This document shows, piece after piece, positions 44,201 to 53,004 of a DNA stretch of 64,000 nucleotides. Numbering within the stretch: position 1 is the stretch's first letter; every line of letters begins with the position of its first letter. Under the pieces are notes generated by a model, which was not told the DNA's origin, made no database searches, and saw nothing but the letters and a program-made list of their open reading frames with translations. The stretch lies in the NCBI RefSeq assembly GCF_049860565.1, contig NZ_CP172056.1, forward strand, positions 1,364,001 to 1,428,000. Direction: 5' to 3'. The position numbers were made by a program, and so were the translations under genes. This DNA is from Desulfitobacterium_A nosdiversum. GTDB taxonomy: Bacteria > Bacillota > Desulfitobacteriia > Desulfitobacteriales > Desulfitobacteriaceae.

Positions 44201-47200
44201 TTCTATAATAAAAAACAGTTATGACTTAGAAATAAGAATCAACGGAACTTCAGACAAGCTTACGGTAAGTAATTTCTTTTATAATGACTATTATAAGATC
44301 GAGAAGCTGCAATTTGCCGACGGAACGTCCTGGGATATATCAGCAATTACCTCAAAAGCAGTTGCTGGGGTTACCGTGAGTGGAGCAAATAATACTTCGG
44401 ATAATCTGAAAGGCGGCATCGGAGATGACCGGCTTTACGGATATTCCGGCGATGATGTTCTTGACGGATCATCAGGGAATGACTATTTGGAAGGCGGTTC
44501 CGGCAATGACACCTATATTTTCGGGCGCGGTTATGGGAGTGATACCGTATATGATTATGATTCGACTACGGGAAACTCGGATAAAATACAGTTCGCAGAG
44601 GGAATAACAGCCGCAAATGTGTCTGTAAAACGCAATGGAAGTAATCTGGAGCTAAGTTTAAATGATACTGCGGATAAATTAATCATCAACAGCTACTTCT
44701 CATATGATTACTACAAGGTAGAAAAGTTTGTATTTGCAGATGGCACAGTATGGGACACTGGCTATATCAATAGTGTGGCGGTTCTTGCCGAAGGCAGTGA
44801 CAGTAACGACTCTATTCAGGGATTAACATCGGATGATATTATGAACGGGTATGCAGGCAATGATACCCTTTATGGATACGCAGGCAACGATATAATAGAC
44901 GGAGGAACAGGCAATGATACGCTTTATGGTGGGGACGGCAATGATACCCTGGCAGGCAGTGAGGATGACGATACGCTATACGGAGAATACGGGGATGATC
45001 TGCTAAACGGAGGCTCCGGTGACGACAAACTCTACGGGTACAATGGCTCGGATACAATGGACGGCGGAATAGGGAATGACTATCTGGAAGGCGGCTTTGG
45101 TAACGATACGTATCTGTTTGACCGCGGGTATGGACAGGATACTATCAATGACTGTGATTATACAAACGGCAATATGGACAAGATTACCTTTATGGAAGGG
45201 GTAGCCCCTACCGACGTAACAATCAAACGAAATGGGTCAAATCTTGAACTGAGCATTAATAATACATCGGATAAGTTAACCATCACCAGTTATTTTGACA
45301 GTAGTAATTACTATAAGGTTGAGCAAATACAATTTGCCGACGGAACCGTATGGGATACGGCATATATTAAAAATCTTGTATTAACAACCAGCGATGGAAA
45401 CGACATTGTTCAAGGCTACGAAACGGATGATACTATTAATGGTCTTGGAGGAAACGACATTCTTGATGGCGGCGCAGGCAATGACAATCTAACCGGAGGA
45501 GCCGGTGATGACATTATCTATGGGCAATCCGGTGATGACACCCTCAAAGGAGGTACCGGCGAAGACAAACTCTATGGTAACAATGGCACGGATACGTTGG
45601 ATGGCGGAACAGGGAATGACTATTTGGAAGGCGGCTATGGAAACGATACGTATCTGTTTGGCCGCGGTTACGGACAGGATACTGTTTATGACTATGATTA
45701 CACAAGCGGCAATCTGGACAAGATTACCTTAATGGAAGGGGTAGCTCCTACCGATGTGACAATTAAAAGAAACGGGTCAGATCTTGAACTAAGAATTAAT
45801 GGAGCTTCGGATAAGTTAACCGTTACAAGTTATTTCGACAGTAGCAATTATTACAAAATTGAACAGATCCAGTTCGCTGATGGAACCGTTTGGGACACCG
45901 GTTATATTAAAAACGCCGTTTTGGCAGCCGGAGACGGAAATGATACCCTTCAGGGTTATGAGACAAACGACACCTTGAATGGATTGGGCGGCAACGATGT
46001 GATTTACGGAAATGCCGGAACTGATACCCTTGACGGCGGAACAGGCAATGACGCCCTATATGGCGGAGACGGCAACGACACCTTGCAGGGCGGAGAAAAC
46101 GACGATACGCTTTATGGGGAATACGGGGATGATGTCCTGACAGGCGGTACGGGGGATGACAGGCTTTATGGCTCTTATGGAGCAGATACAATGGACGGCG
46201 GTACAGGCAATGACTATCTGGAAGGAAGTTCGGGTAATGACATCTATATATTCGGCCGCGGTTACGGTCAGGACACCATTTATGATTATGATTCAACAAG
46301 CGGGAATATAGACAAGGTGACTTTCTCAGAGGGAGTTGTTCCCGGGGATATCAATCTAAAAAGAATTGGATCAAGTCTGGAATTAAGTATCAATGGTACA
46401 TCTGATAAATTAACGATCAACAGTTACTTTGACAGCAGCAATTATTATCTGGTTGAGCAAATTCAGTTTGCTGACGGAACAGCTTGGGACACGGCTTATA
46501 TCAAAAGCGCCGTAACGGCGGCAAGTGAAGAAAATAACAGCATTCAGGGATATGAAACAAATGATATTTTAAGCGGACTTGGCGGTAATGATACTATCTA
46601 TGGCTATGCAGGCAATGATACGCTTGACGGGGGAGCCGGTAATGATATCCTTTATGGCGGAGACGGCAATGATATCTTAACAGGCGGTGACGATGACGAC
46701 GCACTGTATGGGGAATATGGTGATGATATTCTCAAAGGCGGGGCGGGAGACGACAAGCTGTACGGCTCCTACGGAGCAGATATAATGGACGGCGGTACAG
46801 GGAACGATTACCTGGAAGGTGGATCAGGAAACGATACGTATCTGTTTGGCCGAGGGTCCGGACAAGACAGTATTTACGATTACGATTCTGCAAGCGGCAA
46901 TATCGACGTGATTACAATAGCCGAAGGAGTACAGCCGGGAGAAGTATCCTTGAAGAGAAGCGGTTCCAATCTTGCTCTGAGCATTAATGGAACAAAAGAT
47001 ATCTTTACGGTAAGCAACTATTTTTCAAATGATTACTACAAAATAGAACAGATCAAGTTTATGGACGGAACGGTTTGGGATACTGCTTATATCAAGAATA
47101 CCGTAATAGCGGCGAGTGAAGAAAACGAGACAATTCAAGGGTATGAAACAAACGATACCCTGAACGGACTTGCCGGAAATGACGCTTTATACGGCTATGC

Positions 47201-50200
47201 GGGCAACGACACAATGGACGGCGGAACAGGCAATGATACTCTGTATGGCGGCGACGGCAACGATATTTTGGCAGGCGGAGACGGTGACGATACCCTGAAC
47301 GGCGAGTACGGTGACGATATCCTTTCAGGCGGAGCCGGGGACGATAAGCTTTACGGTTACAATGGTTCGGATTATATGGATGGCGGAAGCGGGAACGACT
47401 ACATGGAAGGAGGCTACGGGAATGACACCTATGTCTTCGGACGCGGATACGGGCAAGATACCGTTTATGATTATGACTCAACGAATGGGAATATTGATAA
47501 GATAAACATTGGAGAAGGGCTGCTTCCGACAGACATTGTTCTGAAAAGATATGGTTCAGACCTGGTTTTAGCAATTAAAGATTCAGAGGATAGACTGACA
47601 GTCAGCGGATATTTTTCCAATGACTATTATAAAGTCGAGCAAATTCAGTTTACCGATGGGACAACATGGGATTCAACTTATGTAAAGAACGCGGTCTGTA
47701 CTGTTTCCGGTACGGAAAATGATGATTCAATACAGGGATATTCAGACAATGAAACGATCTATGGACTTGACGGTTACGACACCATATACGGAAATGACGG
47801 GAATGATACCATAGATGGTGGCAGCGGTGACGATAACATTTCAGGTGGAAACGGGAATGATAGTCTCATTGGCGGTGACGGCTATGACAAACTTTATGGA
47901 AACGCCGGAGCGGATTTGTTAGATGGCGGAGCAGGCAATGATTATCTGGAAGGCGGAACGGGAAACGATACGTACCGGTTTGGACGGGGGGATGGCCAGG
48001 ATACGGTAGCCGACTATGATTCAACCAGCGGTAATACAGATATCATCAAAGTGAATGAAGATACTAGTCCGGAAGATATTAAGTTAAGCCGCAACGGCAG
48101 CAATTTAGAGCTTTTAATAAAGGGAACAAACGATAAGTTAACAGTCAATGACTTTTTCTCTAATGATTATTATAAGGTTGAGAAAATACAGTTTAACGAC
48201 GGTACGGTTTGGGATGTCGCCGCAATCAAGGACAAAGTCCGCTATATCGATGGAACTGATGGCAATGACACAATAAGCAGCTTCTTTGATTACAATCAGG
48301 ATAATATAATTAACGGCTTTGGCGGAAATGACACTATTAACGGAAACGGCGGAAATGACAAGCTGTATGGCGGAGATGGGAACGACAAACTGTATGGGAA
48401 TGCCGGAGTGGATACTCTTGACGGAGGATCAGGAGATGACATCCTGGAAGGCGGAACAGGCAATGATACTTATATTTTCGGGCCTGGCTACGGTCATGAT
48501 ACTATAAACGAGTACGATTCTACAGCCGGAAATGTAGACACTATTCAAATGCAGGGTGATTTAAAGCCGGCAGATATTGATATAGTGAGGACAGGGAATA
48601 ACAACCTTGAAATTGTAATCAAAAACAGCAATGACAGTATTACTATAGACAATTACTTTAACACAAGCAGTTATAGCAGCAACTACAAGGTTGAACAGGT
48701 AAAATTCCAGGATGGTACTATTTGGGATGAGAACTATATTAAAGCTCATATTGCCTATGTTAAAGGAACTGAAGGAAACGATAATCCTCTATATGGGAGT
48801 GCTTCAGATGACATAGTGTATGGACTTGGAGGAAATGACAGCCTGTACGGCTACGAAGGTGACGATGTAATAGATGGAGGAGCAGGGAACGACTATATAG
48901 ACAGTGGAATAGGCAACGACACATTATTAGGCGGAGACGGGGATGACACCATTTACGGACAGAACGGAGACGACACGCTGACAGGCGGAGCAGGAAACGA
49001 CAGTCTGTATGGAGGAAACGGAGCTGACATTCTGGACGGAGGAGCCGGAAATGACTACATGTCTGGAGATGCTGGAAATGACACATACATATTTAACCTT
49101 GGATACGGTCAGGACATAATATATGACTACGATACAACAGCAGGCAATGTAGATACCGTGAAGTTCGGAGAAGGAATTAACGCAGCCGATGCAGTGCTGA
49201 ACCGCAAGGGAGATGCTCTTGAGATAAGCTTTGCCGGAAAGCAGGAGAAACTGACAATTAACAACTATTTCACAAACCAGAACTACAAGGTTGAGAAGTT
49301 CCAGTTTGCTGACGGAACCGCGTGGGATGAGGCGGCAATAAACGCCCAGACGATTTATGTAACAGGAACAGAAAGCAATGACAGTTATCTCTACGGAAGT
49401 GTCGGAAAGAACATCATGTCGGGGCTTGGAGGAAATGACAGCCTGTATGGCTATGAAGGTGACGATGTAATAGATGGAGGAGCAGGGAACGACTATATAG
49501 ACAGTGGAATAGGCAACGACACATTATTAGGCGGAGACGGGGATGACACCATTTACGGACAGAACGGAGACGACACGCTGACAGGCGGAGCAGGAAACGA
49601 CAGCCTGTATGGAGGAAACGGAGCTGACACTCTGGACGGAGGAGCCGGAAATGACTACATGTCTGGAGATGCTGGCAATGACAGCTACATATTCAACCTA
49701 GGGTCAGGCCAGGACACAGTCTATGACTATGATACAACAGCAGGGAATGTGGACACTGTGAAGTTCGGAGAAGGAATTAACGCAGCCGATGCAGTGCTGA
49801 ACCGCAAGGGAGATGCCCTTGAGATAAGCTTTGCCGGAAAGCAGGAGAAACTGACAATTAACAACTATTTCACAAACCAGAACTACAAGGTTGAGAAGTT
49901 CCAGTTTGCTGACGGAACCGCGTGGGATGAGGCGGCAATAAACGCCCAGACGATTTATGTAACAGGAACAGAAAGCAATGACAGTTATCTCTACGGAAGT
50001 GTCGGAAAGAACATCATGTCGGGGCTTGGAGGAAATGACAGCCTGTATGGCTATGAAGGTGACGATGTAATAGATGGAGGAGCAGGGAACGACTATATAG
50101 ACAGTGGAACAGGCAACGACACATTATTAGGCGGAGACGGGGATGACACCATTTACGGACAGAGCGGAGACGACACACTGACAGGCGGAGCCGGAAATGA

Positions 50201-52196
50201 CTACATGTCTGGAGATGCTGGAAATGACACATACATATTCAACCTTGGATACGGTCAGGATACAATATATGACTGCGATACAACAGCAGGCAATGTAGAT
50301 ACCGTGAAGTTCGGAGAAGGAATTAACGCAGCCGATGCAGTGCTGAACCGCAAGGGAAATGCCCTTGAGATAAGCTTTGCCGGAAAGCAGGAGAAACTGA
50401 CAATTAACAACTACTTCACAAACCAGAACTACAAGGTTGAGAAGTTCCAGTTTGCTGACGGAACCGCGTGGGATGAGGCGGCAATAAACGCCCAGACGAT
50501 TTATGTAACAGGAACAGAAAGCAATGACAGTTATCTCTACGGAAGTGTCGGAAAGAACATCATGTCGGGACTTGGAGGAAATGACAGCCTGTACGGCTAC
50601 GAAGGTGACGATGTAATAGATGGAGGAGCAGAGAACGACATTCTCTATGGAGGAAGTGGAAATGACACCCTGCTTGGCGGGGAAGGCAGTGATACTTTGT
50701 ATGGCGAATCAGGGAATGACATATTGGATGGAGGCGTAGGAAATGATTTGCTTTACGGAGGTTCAGGAAACGATACATATATCTATAATTTGGGCGGTGG
50801 TAAAGACACAATCGTAGATGAAGCCTTTAGTTGGGGTTATACTGCAGTTAAAGACTGGGATGGTACGAGATGGAGTGATGGAGGCAGCGATGCATTCGAT
50901 GGTTTTGGGGCCACATCAATTACTGTAAATGGTCAGACTTTCTCAAATCTTGCGTTTGGAGCAGCAGATGGAACCGAGAGGAGTATTACAGTAGGTGGAG
51001 TTGAATTTAAATCGAGAGTAAAATTTGTAGAAGGTAATTTATTAGAAATAACAATTAGACCAGGTAGTGGATTTGAAAACACTGATTACTCTGTAATCAA
51101 TGGGGGCAATCTTGGCTCTGACTCCTGGGCAAACCACACTGAAGGGTATATGACAATAGGAGAAACCCAGGTAAGGTTTATGCACTGTACCGATAATAGC
51201 GGTTCAGACCCAAATATATTATTTATGATGTATTCTGAAAATAACTTATCAAATCAGGCAACATATCAACGCAGCGGGGATAATGCCTTTGGAAGCTTGT
51301 CAAATGTGACGGGAACAGTTAAAATATACATTTTGCCTAACAGGTTATCGAAAGATAATTCTTCAGGAATTTTGGAAAGTCTGTTAAATGGCAAGGAGGA
51401 TGTGCTAAATTTGGGAGAGGGCATATCACCTGATAAGATAACTGTGACCAGATCGGATGCCGATTTGCTAATAAAGATGCCGTCAGAAAGTGATGAAATT
51501 AGAATTAAGGATTGGTATAATGGAAACCAAATTTCAAAGCTTGAGTTTTTTGATGGAACGGTTTGGAGCAAAAGTGATTTGCAAACAATGGGGCTAGTGG
51601 TAAATGGAACAGATGCAGATGATACTATAAATGGATTGTACTCTGAAAATGATAAAATATTTGGAGGACTAGGAAATGATACATTGTATGGAAACAGTGG
51701 AGATGACATCCTTGATGGAGGAAGCGGAGACGACAAGCTTTATGGAGGTAATGGTAATGACACGCTGATAGGCGGTGTCGGTAGCGACTACCTAGAAGGC
51801 GGTGCCGGAAACGACACGTATATGTTCAATGCTGGATATGGTCAAGATACCATTTATGATTACGATACAGCAACAGGCAACAAAGACTCTGTAACCTTTG
51901 GTGAAGATTTGCTGAAATTAGTGTTCACACATGAAGAAAACGATCTGAAAATTTCAATGAATGGAACTACTGATTCGCTTACCATAAACTCATGGTACGC
52001 TGGAACTGCTTATCAGGTTGAAGAGTTCAAAGCGCCAGATGGAAGCAAACTGACCAATATTCAGGTGGAACAGCTGATTCAGGCAATGGCTTCCTTTACT
52101 CAGCAAAACGGTATGTCGTGGAATCAGGCTATACAGGATAAGCCGCAGGATGTCCAAAACATACTGAACCAGTTTTGGGTGTACCAGTCCGCATAA
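38268..52196 (+). CDS. Giant RTX protein with N-terminal HNH/GHH-type nuclease domain
   Basis: 4642 residues. (1) Residues 1-60: charged helical leader. (2) About 62-165: nuclease-like region with REWTPEQMEAIL, then GHHMLNAAEYPEYAGDYRNI and EHLYGAH (H113, H114, N130, H139, H144), the ββα-metal pattern of HNH/EndoVII polymorphic toxins. (3) About 393-500: Gly/Ala-rich hydrophobic segment, perhaps membrane-active. (4) About 513-900: SPLILDLDGDGVETT and ELFGDNTLL region, as in large proteobacterial RTX proteins. (5) About 925-4560: 19 modules of GGxGxDxLx calcium-binding nonapeptides, each followed by a segment with FADGTxWD. (6) An extra domain of about 190 residues near 4190-4370. (7) A C-terminal tail resembling a type I secretion signal (VEQLIQAMASFTQQNG). 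No signal peptide. It is probably exported by the HlyB/HlyD pair at 53005-56550. The toxin role is inferred. Confidence 0.88.
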   Translation: MWLLELSQKEMTDVFNAFSIEERKQLLQSMTEADRNTFIKKIRDQAVQNFWNNERELLKQGLGTREWTPEQMEAILNVGESGNEKSSAGRAFQMDADGLPIIDPQNNTSYYGHHMLNAAEYPEYAGDYRNIQALDYNEHLYGAHDGNTTAPTNWYYDPVTETRVEMDVSTVDFDNTHYPPYANQTKGFRSDDAMRSTYPDFDGMTDGEKLSLKYIDRVLIDSDSVDDLTRVTDRLTTSKKYGVTRFDDLRFHVDDNNKIIIDNLTEITGGNPIDPPSNSVFDTTIGEMKNFADDVDVRSKFGADYDNFSTLEKMEAKQIDYYVRQITNLDGAPIADDVLARYLATTNKTVDTLNDFDKTALAVASKIGDKSDDVAKLLSKASKYDNVLKAASKVGGVVDVVGTVAIAGLSIYRAVDAYNNGDPNKATAIIVESTTELAVGAIGGWALTTTIAPYLMGVGAAVGGPIGAGIGGILAGAIGYGVAGIVGSELGHVLSDLLNDLRDIFHTAEITKSPLILDLDGDGVETTSLKDGVNFDQNDNGFTEKTAWVGKDDGLLVRDINDNGIIDSGRELFGDNTLLKDSSKAANGFIALADLDSNHDGKIDNNDEKYGQLRIWMDSNGNGITESGELITLTDAKVSSIATGYSSSTIVDAQGNEHKQVGSYIKSDGTTASIDDVWFKMDAMYSTAKSVLEETSEVAALPDLQGFGNAYSLHQAMLHDNSKHLQSLVEQFVSETDPVAKKQLVTNIIYAWTGVENIDPNSRAASQIYGNVIGDARKLEALEVLFGEKYLGTWCWGTRDPNPHGQAAPLLLEAFDKFSNSVYTLLVAQSQLKDLYSKVNLMWDENSNSLKFDISGVASEISNRISSDEAAGKELLKQFTANMYQLNITDIVNFETFRETFASKGIEYQRIIDAANKVQILGTSTNDSLVGTNANEAIWGDNGDDAILGNGGEDFLFGGDGYDSLSGGDGGDILVGGSGDDKLYGGTGNDLLEGGSGRDYMEGGTGNDTYVFGRGDGLDTINEYDSTVGNVDVLRFLEGVNPSDITLKRNSSNLEVYITSTSDKLVISNYFSNDAYKIEQIRFHDGTLWDSAAIKQIVLTGSTGNDVFYGYEDNDSISGLDGSDTLYGNSGDDTLSGDSGDDKLYGGAGNDVMSGGAGIDYLEGSSGNDTYLFGRGYGQDTVNDYDSASGNQDKISLLEGVSPADITLRRNNYNLEVQINGTKDVLTVSNFFSNDYYKIEQIQFADGTAWDTAYIKSAVTTASEENNSIQGYETNDVFNGLGGNDTIYGYAGSDTLDGGTGNDMLYGGEGSDTVIGGDGDDTLYGENNDDILRGGAGDDKIYGGYGVDLMDGGTGNDYLEGGSGNDTYLFGRGSGQDSIYDYDSASGNIDVITIAEGVQPGEVSLKRSGSNLALSINGTKDIFTVSNYFSNDYYKIEQIKFMDGTVWDTAYIKNTVIAASEENETIQGYETNDTLNGLAGNDALYGYAGNDTMDGGTGNDTLYGGDGNDILAGGDGDDTLNGEYGDDILSGGAGDDKFYGSYGTDYLDGGSGNDYLEGGSGNDTYVFGRGYGQDTIYDYDYTSGNIDRITISEGVLPDDILIKRNRSNLELSINGTNDKLTVNNYFDSSNYYKVEQILFADGTSWDMAFIKNAVLAAGEEKDVIQGYETNDTFNGLGGNDTIYGYTGDDTIDGGAENDILYGGDGNDTILGGSGDDTVYGEYGNDTLTGGTGNDKLYGSYGADTLDGGTGNDSLEGSSGNDTYVFGRGYGQDTIYDYDYTSGNIDKVSFLEGVAPGDITLKRTGSNLELSIYGTSDKLTINSYFDSSNYYLVEQIEFADGTVWDNAFVKNALLIAGDANDTIQGYETNDTINGLAGNDYIYGNAGNDTIDSGIGNDTLYGQDGDDILKGGTGDDKLYGSYGADSMDGGTGNDYMEGSYGNDIYVFGRGFGQDTIYDYDYTSGNLDRITLAEGLTTADISIIKNSYDLEIRINGTSDKLTVSNFFYNDYYKIEKLQFADGTSWDISAITSKAVAGVTVSGANNTSDNLKGGIGDDRLYGYSGDDVLDGSSGNDYLEGGSGNDTYIFGRGYGSDTVYDYDSTTGNSDKIQFAEGITAANVSVKRNGSNLELSLNDTADKLIINSYFSYDYYKVEKFVFADGTVWDTGYINSVAVLAEGSDSNDSIQGLTSDDIMNGYAGNDTLYGYAGNDIIDGGTGNDTLYGGDGNDTLAGSEDDDTLYGEYGDDLLNGGSGDDKLYGYNGSDTMDGGIGNDYLEGGFGNDTYLFDRGYGQDTINDCDYTNGNMDKITFMEGVAPTDVTIKRNGSNLELSINNTSDKLTITSYFDSSNYYKVEQIQFADGTVWDTAYIKNLVLTTSDGNDIVQGYETDDTINGLGGNDILDGGAGNDNLTGGAGDDIIYGQSGDDTLKGGTGEDKLYGNNGTDTLDGGTGNDYLEGGYGNDTYLFGRGYGQDTVYDYDYTSGNLDKITLMEGVAPTDVTIKRNGSDLELRINGASDKLTVTSYFDSSNYYKIEQIQFADGTVWDTGYIKNAVLAAGDGNDTLQGYETNDTLNGLGGNDVIYGNAGTDTLDGGTGNDALYGGDGNDTLQGGENDDTLYGEYGDDVLTGGTGDDRLYGSYGADTMDGGTGNDYLEGSSGNDIYIFGRGYGQDTIYDYDSTSGNIDKVTFSEGVVPGDINLKRIGSSLELSINGTSDKLTINSYFDSSNYYLVEQIQFADGTAWDTAYIKSAVTAASEENNSIQGYETNDILSGLGGNDTIYGYAGNDTLDGGAGNDILYGGDGNDILTGGDDDDALYGEYGDDILKGGAGDDKLYGSYGADIMDGGTGNDYLEGGSGNDTYLFGRGSGQDSIYDYDSASGNIDVITIAEGVQPGEVSLKRSGSNLALSINGTKDIFTVSNYFSNDYYKIEQIKFMDGTVWDTAYIKNTVIAASEENETIQGYETNDTLNGLAGNDALYGYAGNDTMDGGTGNDTLYGGDGNDILAGGDGDDTLNGEYGDDILSGGAGDDKLYGYNGSDYMDGGSGNDYMEGGYGNDTYVFGRGYGQDTVYDYDSTNGNIDKINIGEGLLPTDIVLKRYGSDLVLAIKDSEDRLTVSGYFSNDYYKVEQIQFTDGTTWDSTYVKNAVCTVSGTENDDSIQGYSDNETIYGLDGYDTIYGNDGNDTIDGGSGDDNISGGNGNDSLIGGDGYDKLYGNAGADLLDGGAGNDYLEGGTGNDTYRFGRGDGQDTVADYDSTSGNTDIIKVNEDTSPEDIKLSRNGSNLELLIKGTNDKLTVNDFFSNDYYKVEKIQFNDGTVWDVAAIKDKVRYIDGTDGNDTISSFFDYNQDNIINGFGGNDTINGNGGNDKLYGGDGNDKLYGNAGVDTLDGGSGDDILEGGTGNDTYIFGPGYGHDTINEYDSTAGNVDTIQMQGDLKPADIDIVRTGNNNLEIVIKNSNDSITIDNYFNTSSYSSNYKVEQVKFQDGTIWDENYIKAHIAYVKGTEGNDNPLYGSASDDIVYGLGGNDSLYGYEGDDVIDGGAGNDYIDSGIGNDTLLGGDGDDTIYGQNGDDTLTGGAGNDSLYGGNGADILDGGAGNDYMSGDAGNDTYIFNLGYGQDIIYDYDTTAGNVDTVKFGEGINAADAVLNRKGDALEISFAGKQEKLTINNYFTNQNYKVEKFQFADGTAWDEAAINAQTIYVTGTESNDSYLYGSVGKNIMSGLGGNDSLYGYEGDDVIDGGAGNDYIDSGIGNDTLLGGDGDDTIYGQNGDDTLTGGAGNDSLYGGNGADTLDGGAGNDYMSGDAGNDSYIFNLGSGQDTVYDYDTTAGNVDTVKFGEGINAADAVLNRKGDALEISFAGKQEKLTINNYFTNQNYKVEKFQFADGTAWDEAAINAQTIYVTGTESNDSYLYGSVGKNIMSGLGGNDSLYGYEGDDVIDGGAGNDYIDSGTGNDTLLGGDGDDTIYGQSGDDTLTGGAGNDYMSGDAGNDTYIFNLGYGQDTIYDCDTTAGNVDTVKFGEGINAADAVLNRKGNALEISFAGKQEKLTINNYFTNQNYKVEKFQFADGTAWDEAAINAQTIYVTGTESNDSYLYGSVGKNIMSGLGGNDSLYGYEGDDVIDGGAENDILYGGSGNDTLLGGEGSDTLYGESGNDILDGGVGNDLLYGGSGNDTYIYNLGGGKDTIVDEAFSWGYTAVKDWDGTRWSDGGSDAFDGFGATSITVNGQTFSNLAFGAADGTERSITVGGVEFKSRVKFVEGNLLEITIRPGSGFENTDYSVINGGNLGSDSWANHTEGYMTIGETQVRFMHCTDNSGSDPNILFMMYSENNLSNQATYQRSGDNAFGSLSNVTGTVKIYILPNRLSKDNSSGILESLLNGKEDVLNLGEGISPDKITVTRSDADLLIKMPSESDEIRIKDWYNGNQISKLEFFDGTVWSKSDLQTMGLVVNGTDADDTINGLYSENDKIFGGLGNDTLYGNSGDDILDGGSGDDKLYGGNGNDTLIGGVGSDYLEGGAGNDTYMFNAGYGQDTIYDYDTATGNKDSVTFGEDLLKLVFTHEENDLKISMNGTTDSLTINSWYAGTAYQVEEFKAPDGSKLTNIQVEQLIQAMASFTQQNGMSWNQAIQDKPQDVQNILNQFWVYQSA
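42315..42850 (+). repeat. RTX gene segmental duplication, copy A
   Basis: About 536 bases almost identical to 46785-47320 (offset 4470 bases = 1490 codons). I saw a single mismatch (near 42507). It spans RTX module 3 and the start of module 4. The frame is kept, so it reflects recent recombination within the gene. Confidence 0.85.
46785..47320 (+). repeat. RTX gene segmental duplication, copy B
   Basis: Partner of 42315-42850, covering module 11 and the start of module 12. Flanks differ (GGGGCAGGCG in copy A against GGAGCCGGGG in copy B just after the end). Confidence 0.85.
48831..50576 (+). repeat. Tandem 600-bp repeats within the RTX gene
   Basis: Three direct units start at 48831, 49431 and 50031, each with GGAAATGACAGCCTGT and the same downstream module; a fourth start at 50577 is partial. 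The first two are exactly 600 bases (200 codons). The third is 546, lacking 54 bases, which is 18 residues or two nonapeptides. Units are almost identical at DNA level, so they expanded recently. Confidence 0.88.
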
Positions 52197-52222
52197 TGAA
52201 TAAGGCTAGTAATTACTGATTT

Positions 52223-52272
52223 ACTTGTATGCCGGACTTCCGGGTTAAGCTGAGTTCGGCATACAAGTTTTT
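52223..52272 (+). terminator. Terminator after the RTX gene
   Basis: A 16-bp stem (52223-52238 with 52253-52268, one G-U) with a 14-base loop, followed by TTTTTC. It separates the toxin transcript from the transporter genes. Confidence 0.85.
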
Positions 52273-52306
52273 CATGTTATAGAAAATATGAAGTGAGGTT
52301 GTTCTG

Positions 52307-52588
52307 ATGCTCGATACAATTGAAGAAAGAAAAATTCAGTAAAGGATGAAGAAAATTTGAGCAGTGCAGAAGCTAAAAAGAAAGTTGACCCAAGGTTGTA
52401 TTATTACAATTGCACGGTTTCACGGAATAAACGCAGATCACATATGCACTGGCAATCGGGCCTAAAGGCATGAAGGAGAATGAAATACTCTATTATCAAA
52501 TATAAAAAGCCTCTTATAGAGGTGCTGGTGGCAGCCTTCACCCCCTGCAGATACTGGGCTGTTCTCACCGATTATTTCTCAACATTAA
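52307..52588 (+). pseudogene. Degenerate HlyB-type ABC transporter fragment
   Basis: Pieces in different frames align to the intact transporter at 53005. GCIITIARFHGINADH corresponds to QCLITIAKFHDISVDP in its C39-like domain. YSIIKYKKPLIEVLVAAFT corresponds to PSIVKYKKPLIEVLVAVFT at the first membrane segment, followed by a frameshifted ILG/GLFSPIIS. About 100 codons between them are deleted and the rest of the gene is missing. It shows that a second transporter copy existed here. Confidence 0.75.
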
Positions 52589-52590
52589 GC

Positions 52591-52929
52591 CCCACGCTAT
52601 GCGTGGGAGAACGGAATAGGAAGTACCGGTGAACGTGATAAGACAGCCCCCCTTTGCTATAAGGATAAAGGTTTCGCAAGCCAGGTCAGTAGCAGAGGAG
52701 GGCATCCAAACGAACAAGTCTATCATATACCAAATGGGATTGCACGTACCACATCGTATTTATTTCCAAATACAGACGAAAAGCAAATCGAATCGAAGAC
52801 AAGTAAACTAGCAATCGTAAGACCCCCTTTAGGGGTACAAGCAACTATGACTTCCGAAACCATGTCTTCCGGCGTAGCCAGTAATATGCCCTTATAGGGC
52901 TAAAGTTAAGCCACCCCTTGAAGGAGTGG
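52591..52929 (+). mobile_element. IS200/IS605-type element relic
   Basis: It is bounded by a CCCACGC-tat-GCGTGGG hairpin (52591-52607) and a CCACCCCTT/AAGGAGTGG hairpin (52911-52929), like the subterminal palindromes of IS200/IS605 elements. Between them, 52700-52806 encodes SYTKWDCTYHIVFISKYRRK, the N-terminal signature of the HUH transposase TnpA, and then stops at 52804. It lacks the catalytic Tyr region. The element lies just after the truncated transporter copy. Confidence 0.7.
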
Positions 52930-53004
52930 TACCGTGACTTTGTTAAAATTTTACCTATAAACCTTTTTAAGGGAACGGGAGAAAAAGAGAGGTAGAAACG
53001 GAGA

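Noticed and set aside
41100..50811. Many Arg/His-rich minus-strand open frames under the RTX gene
   Set aside because: They are antisense shadows of GGxGxD codon repeats and have no starts with ribosome sites.
41050..51900. CRISPR-like repeat density
   Set aside because: The periodicity is in frame with nonapeptide codons and modules of a single protein; repeats and spacers of constant length are absent.
52629..52811. 60-codon plus-strand frame over the IS200 relic
   Set aside because: The TnpA signature is in a different frame; this frame has no similarity.
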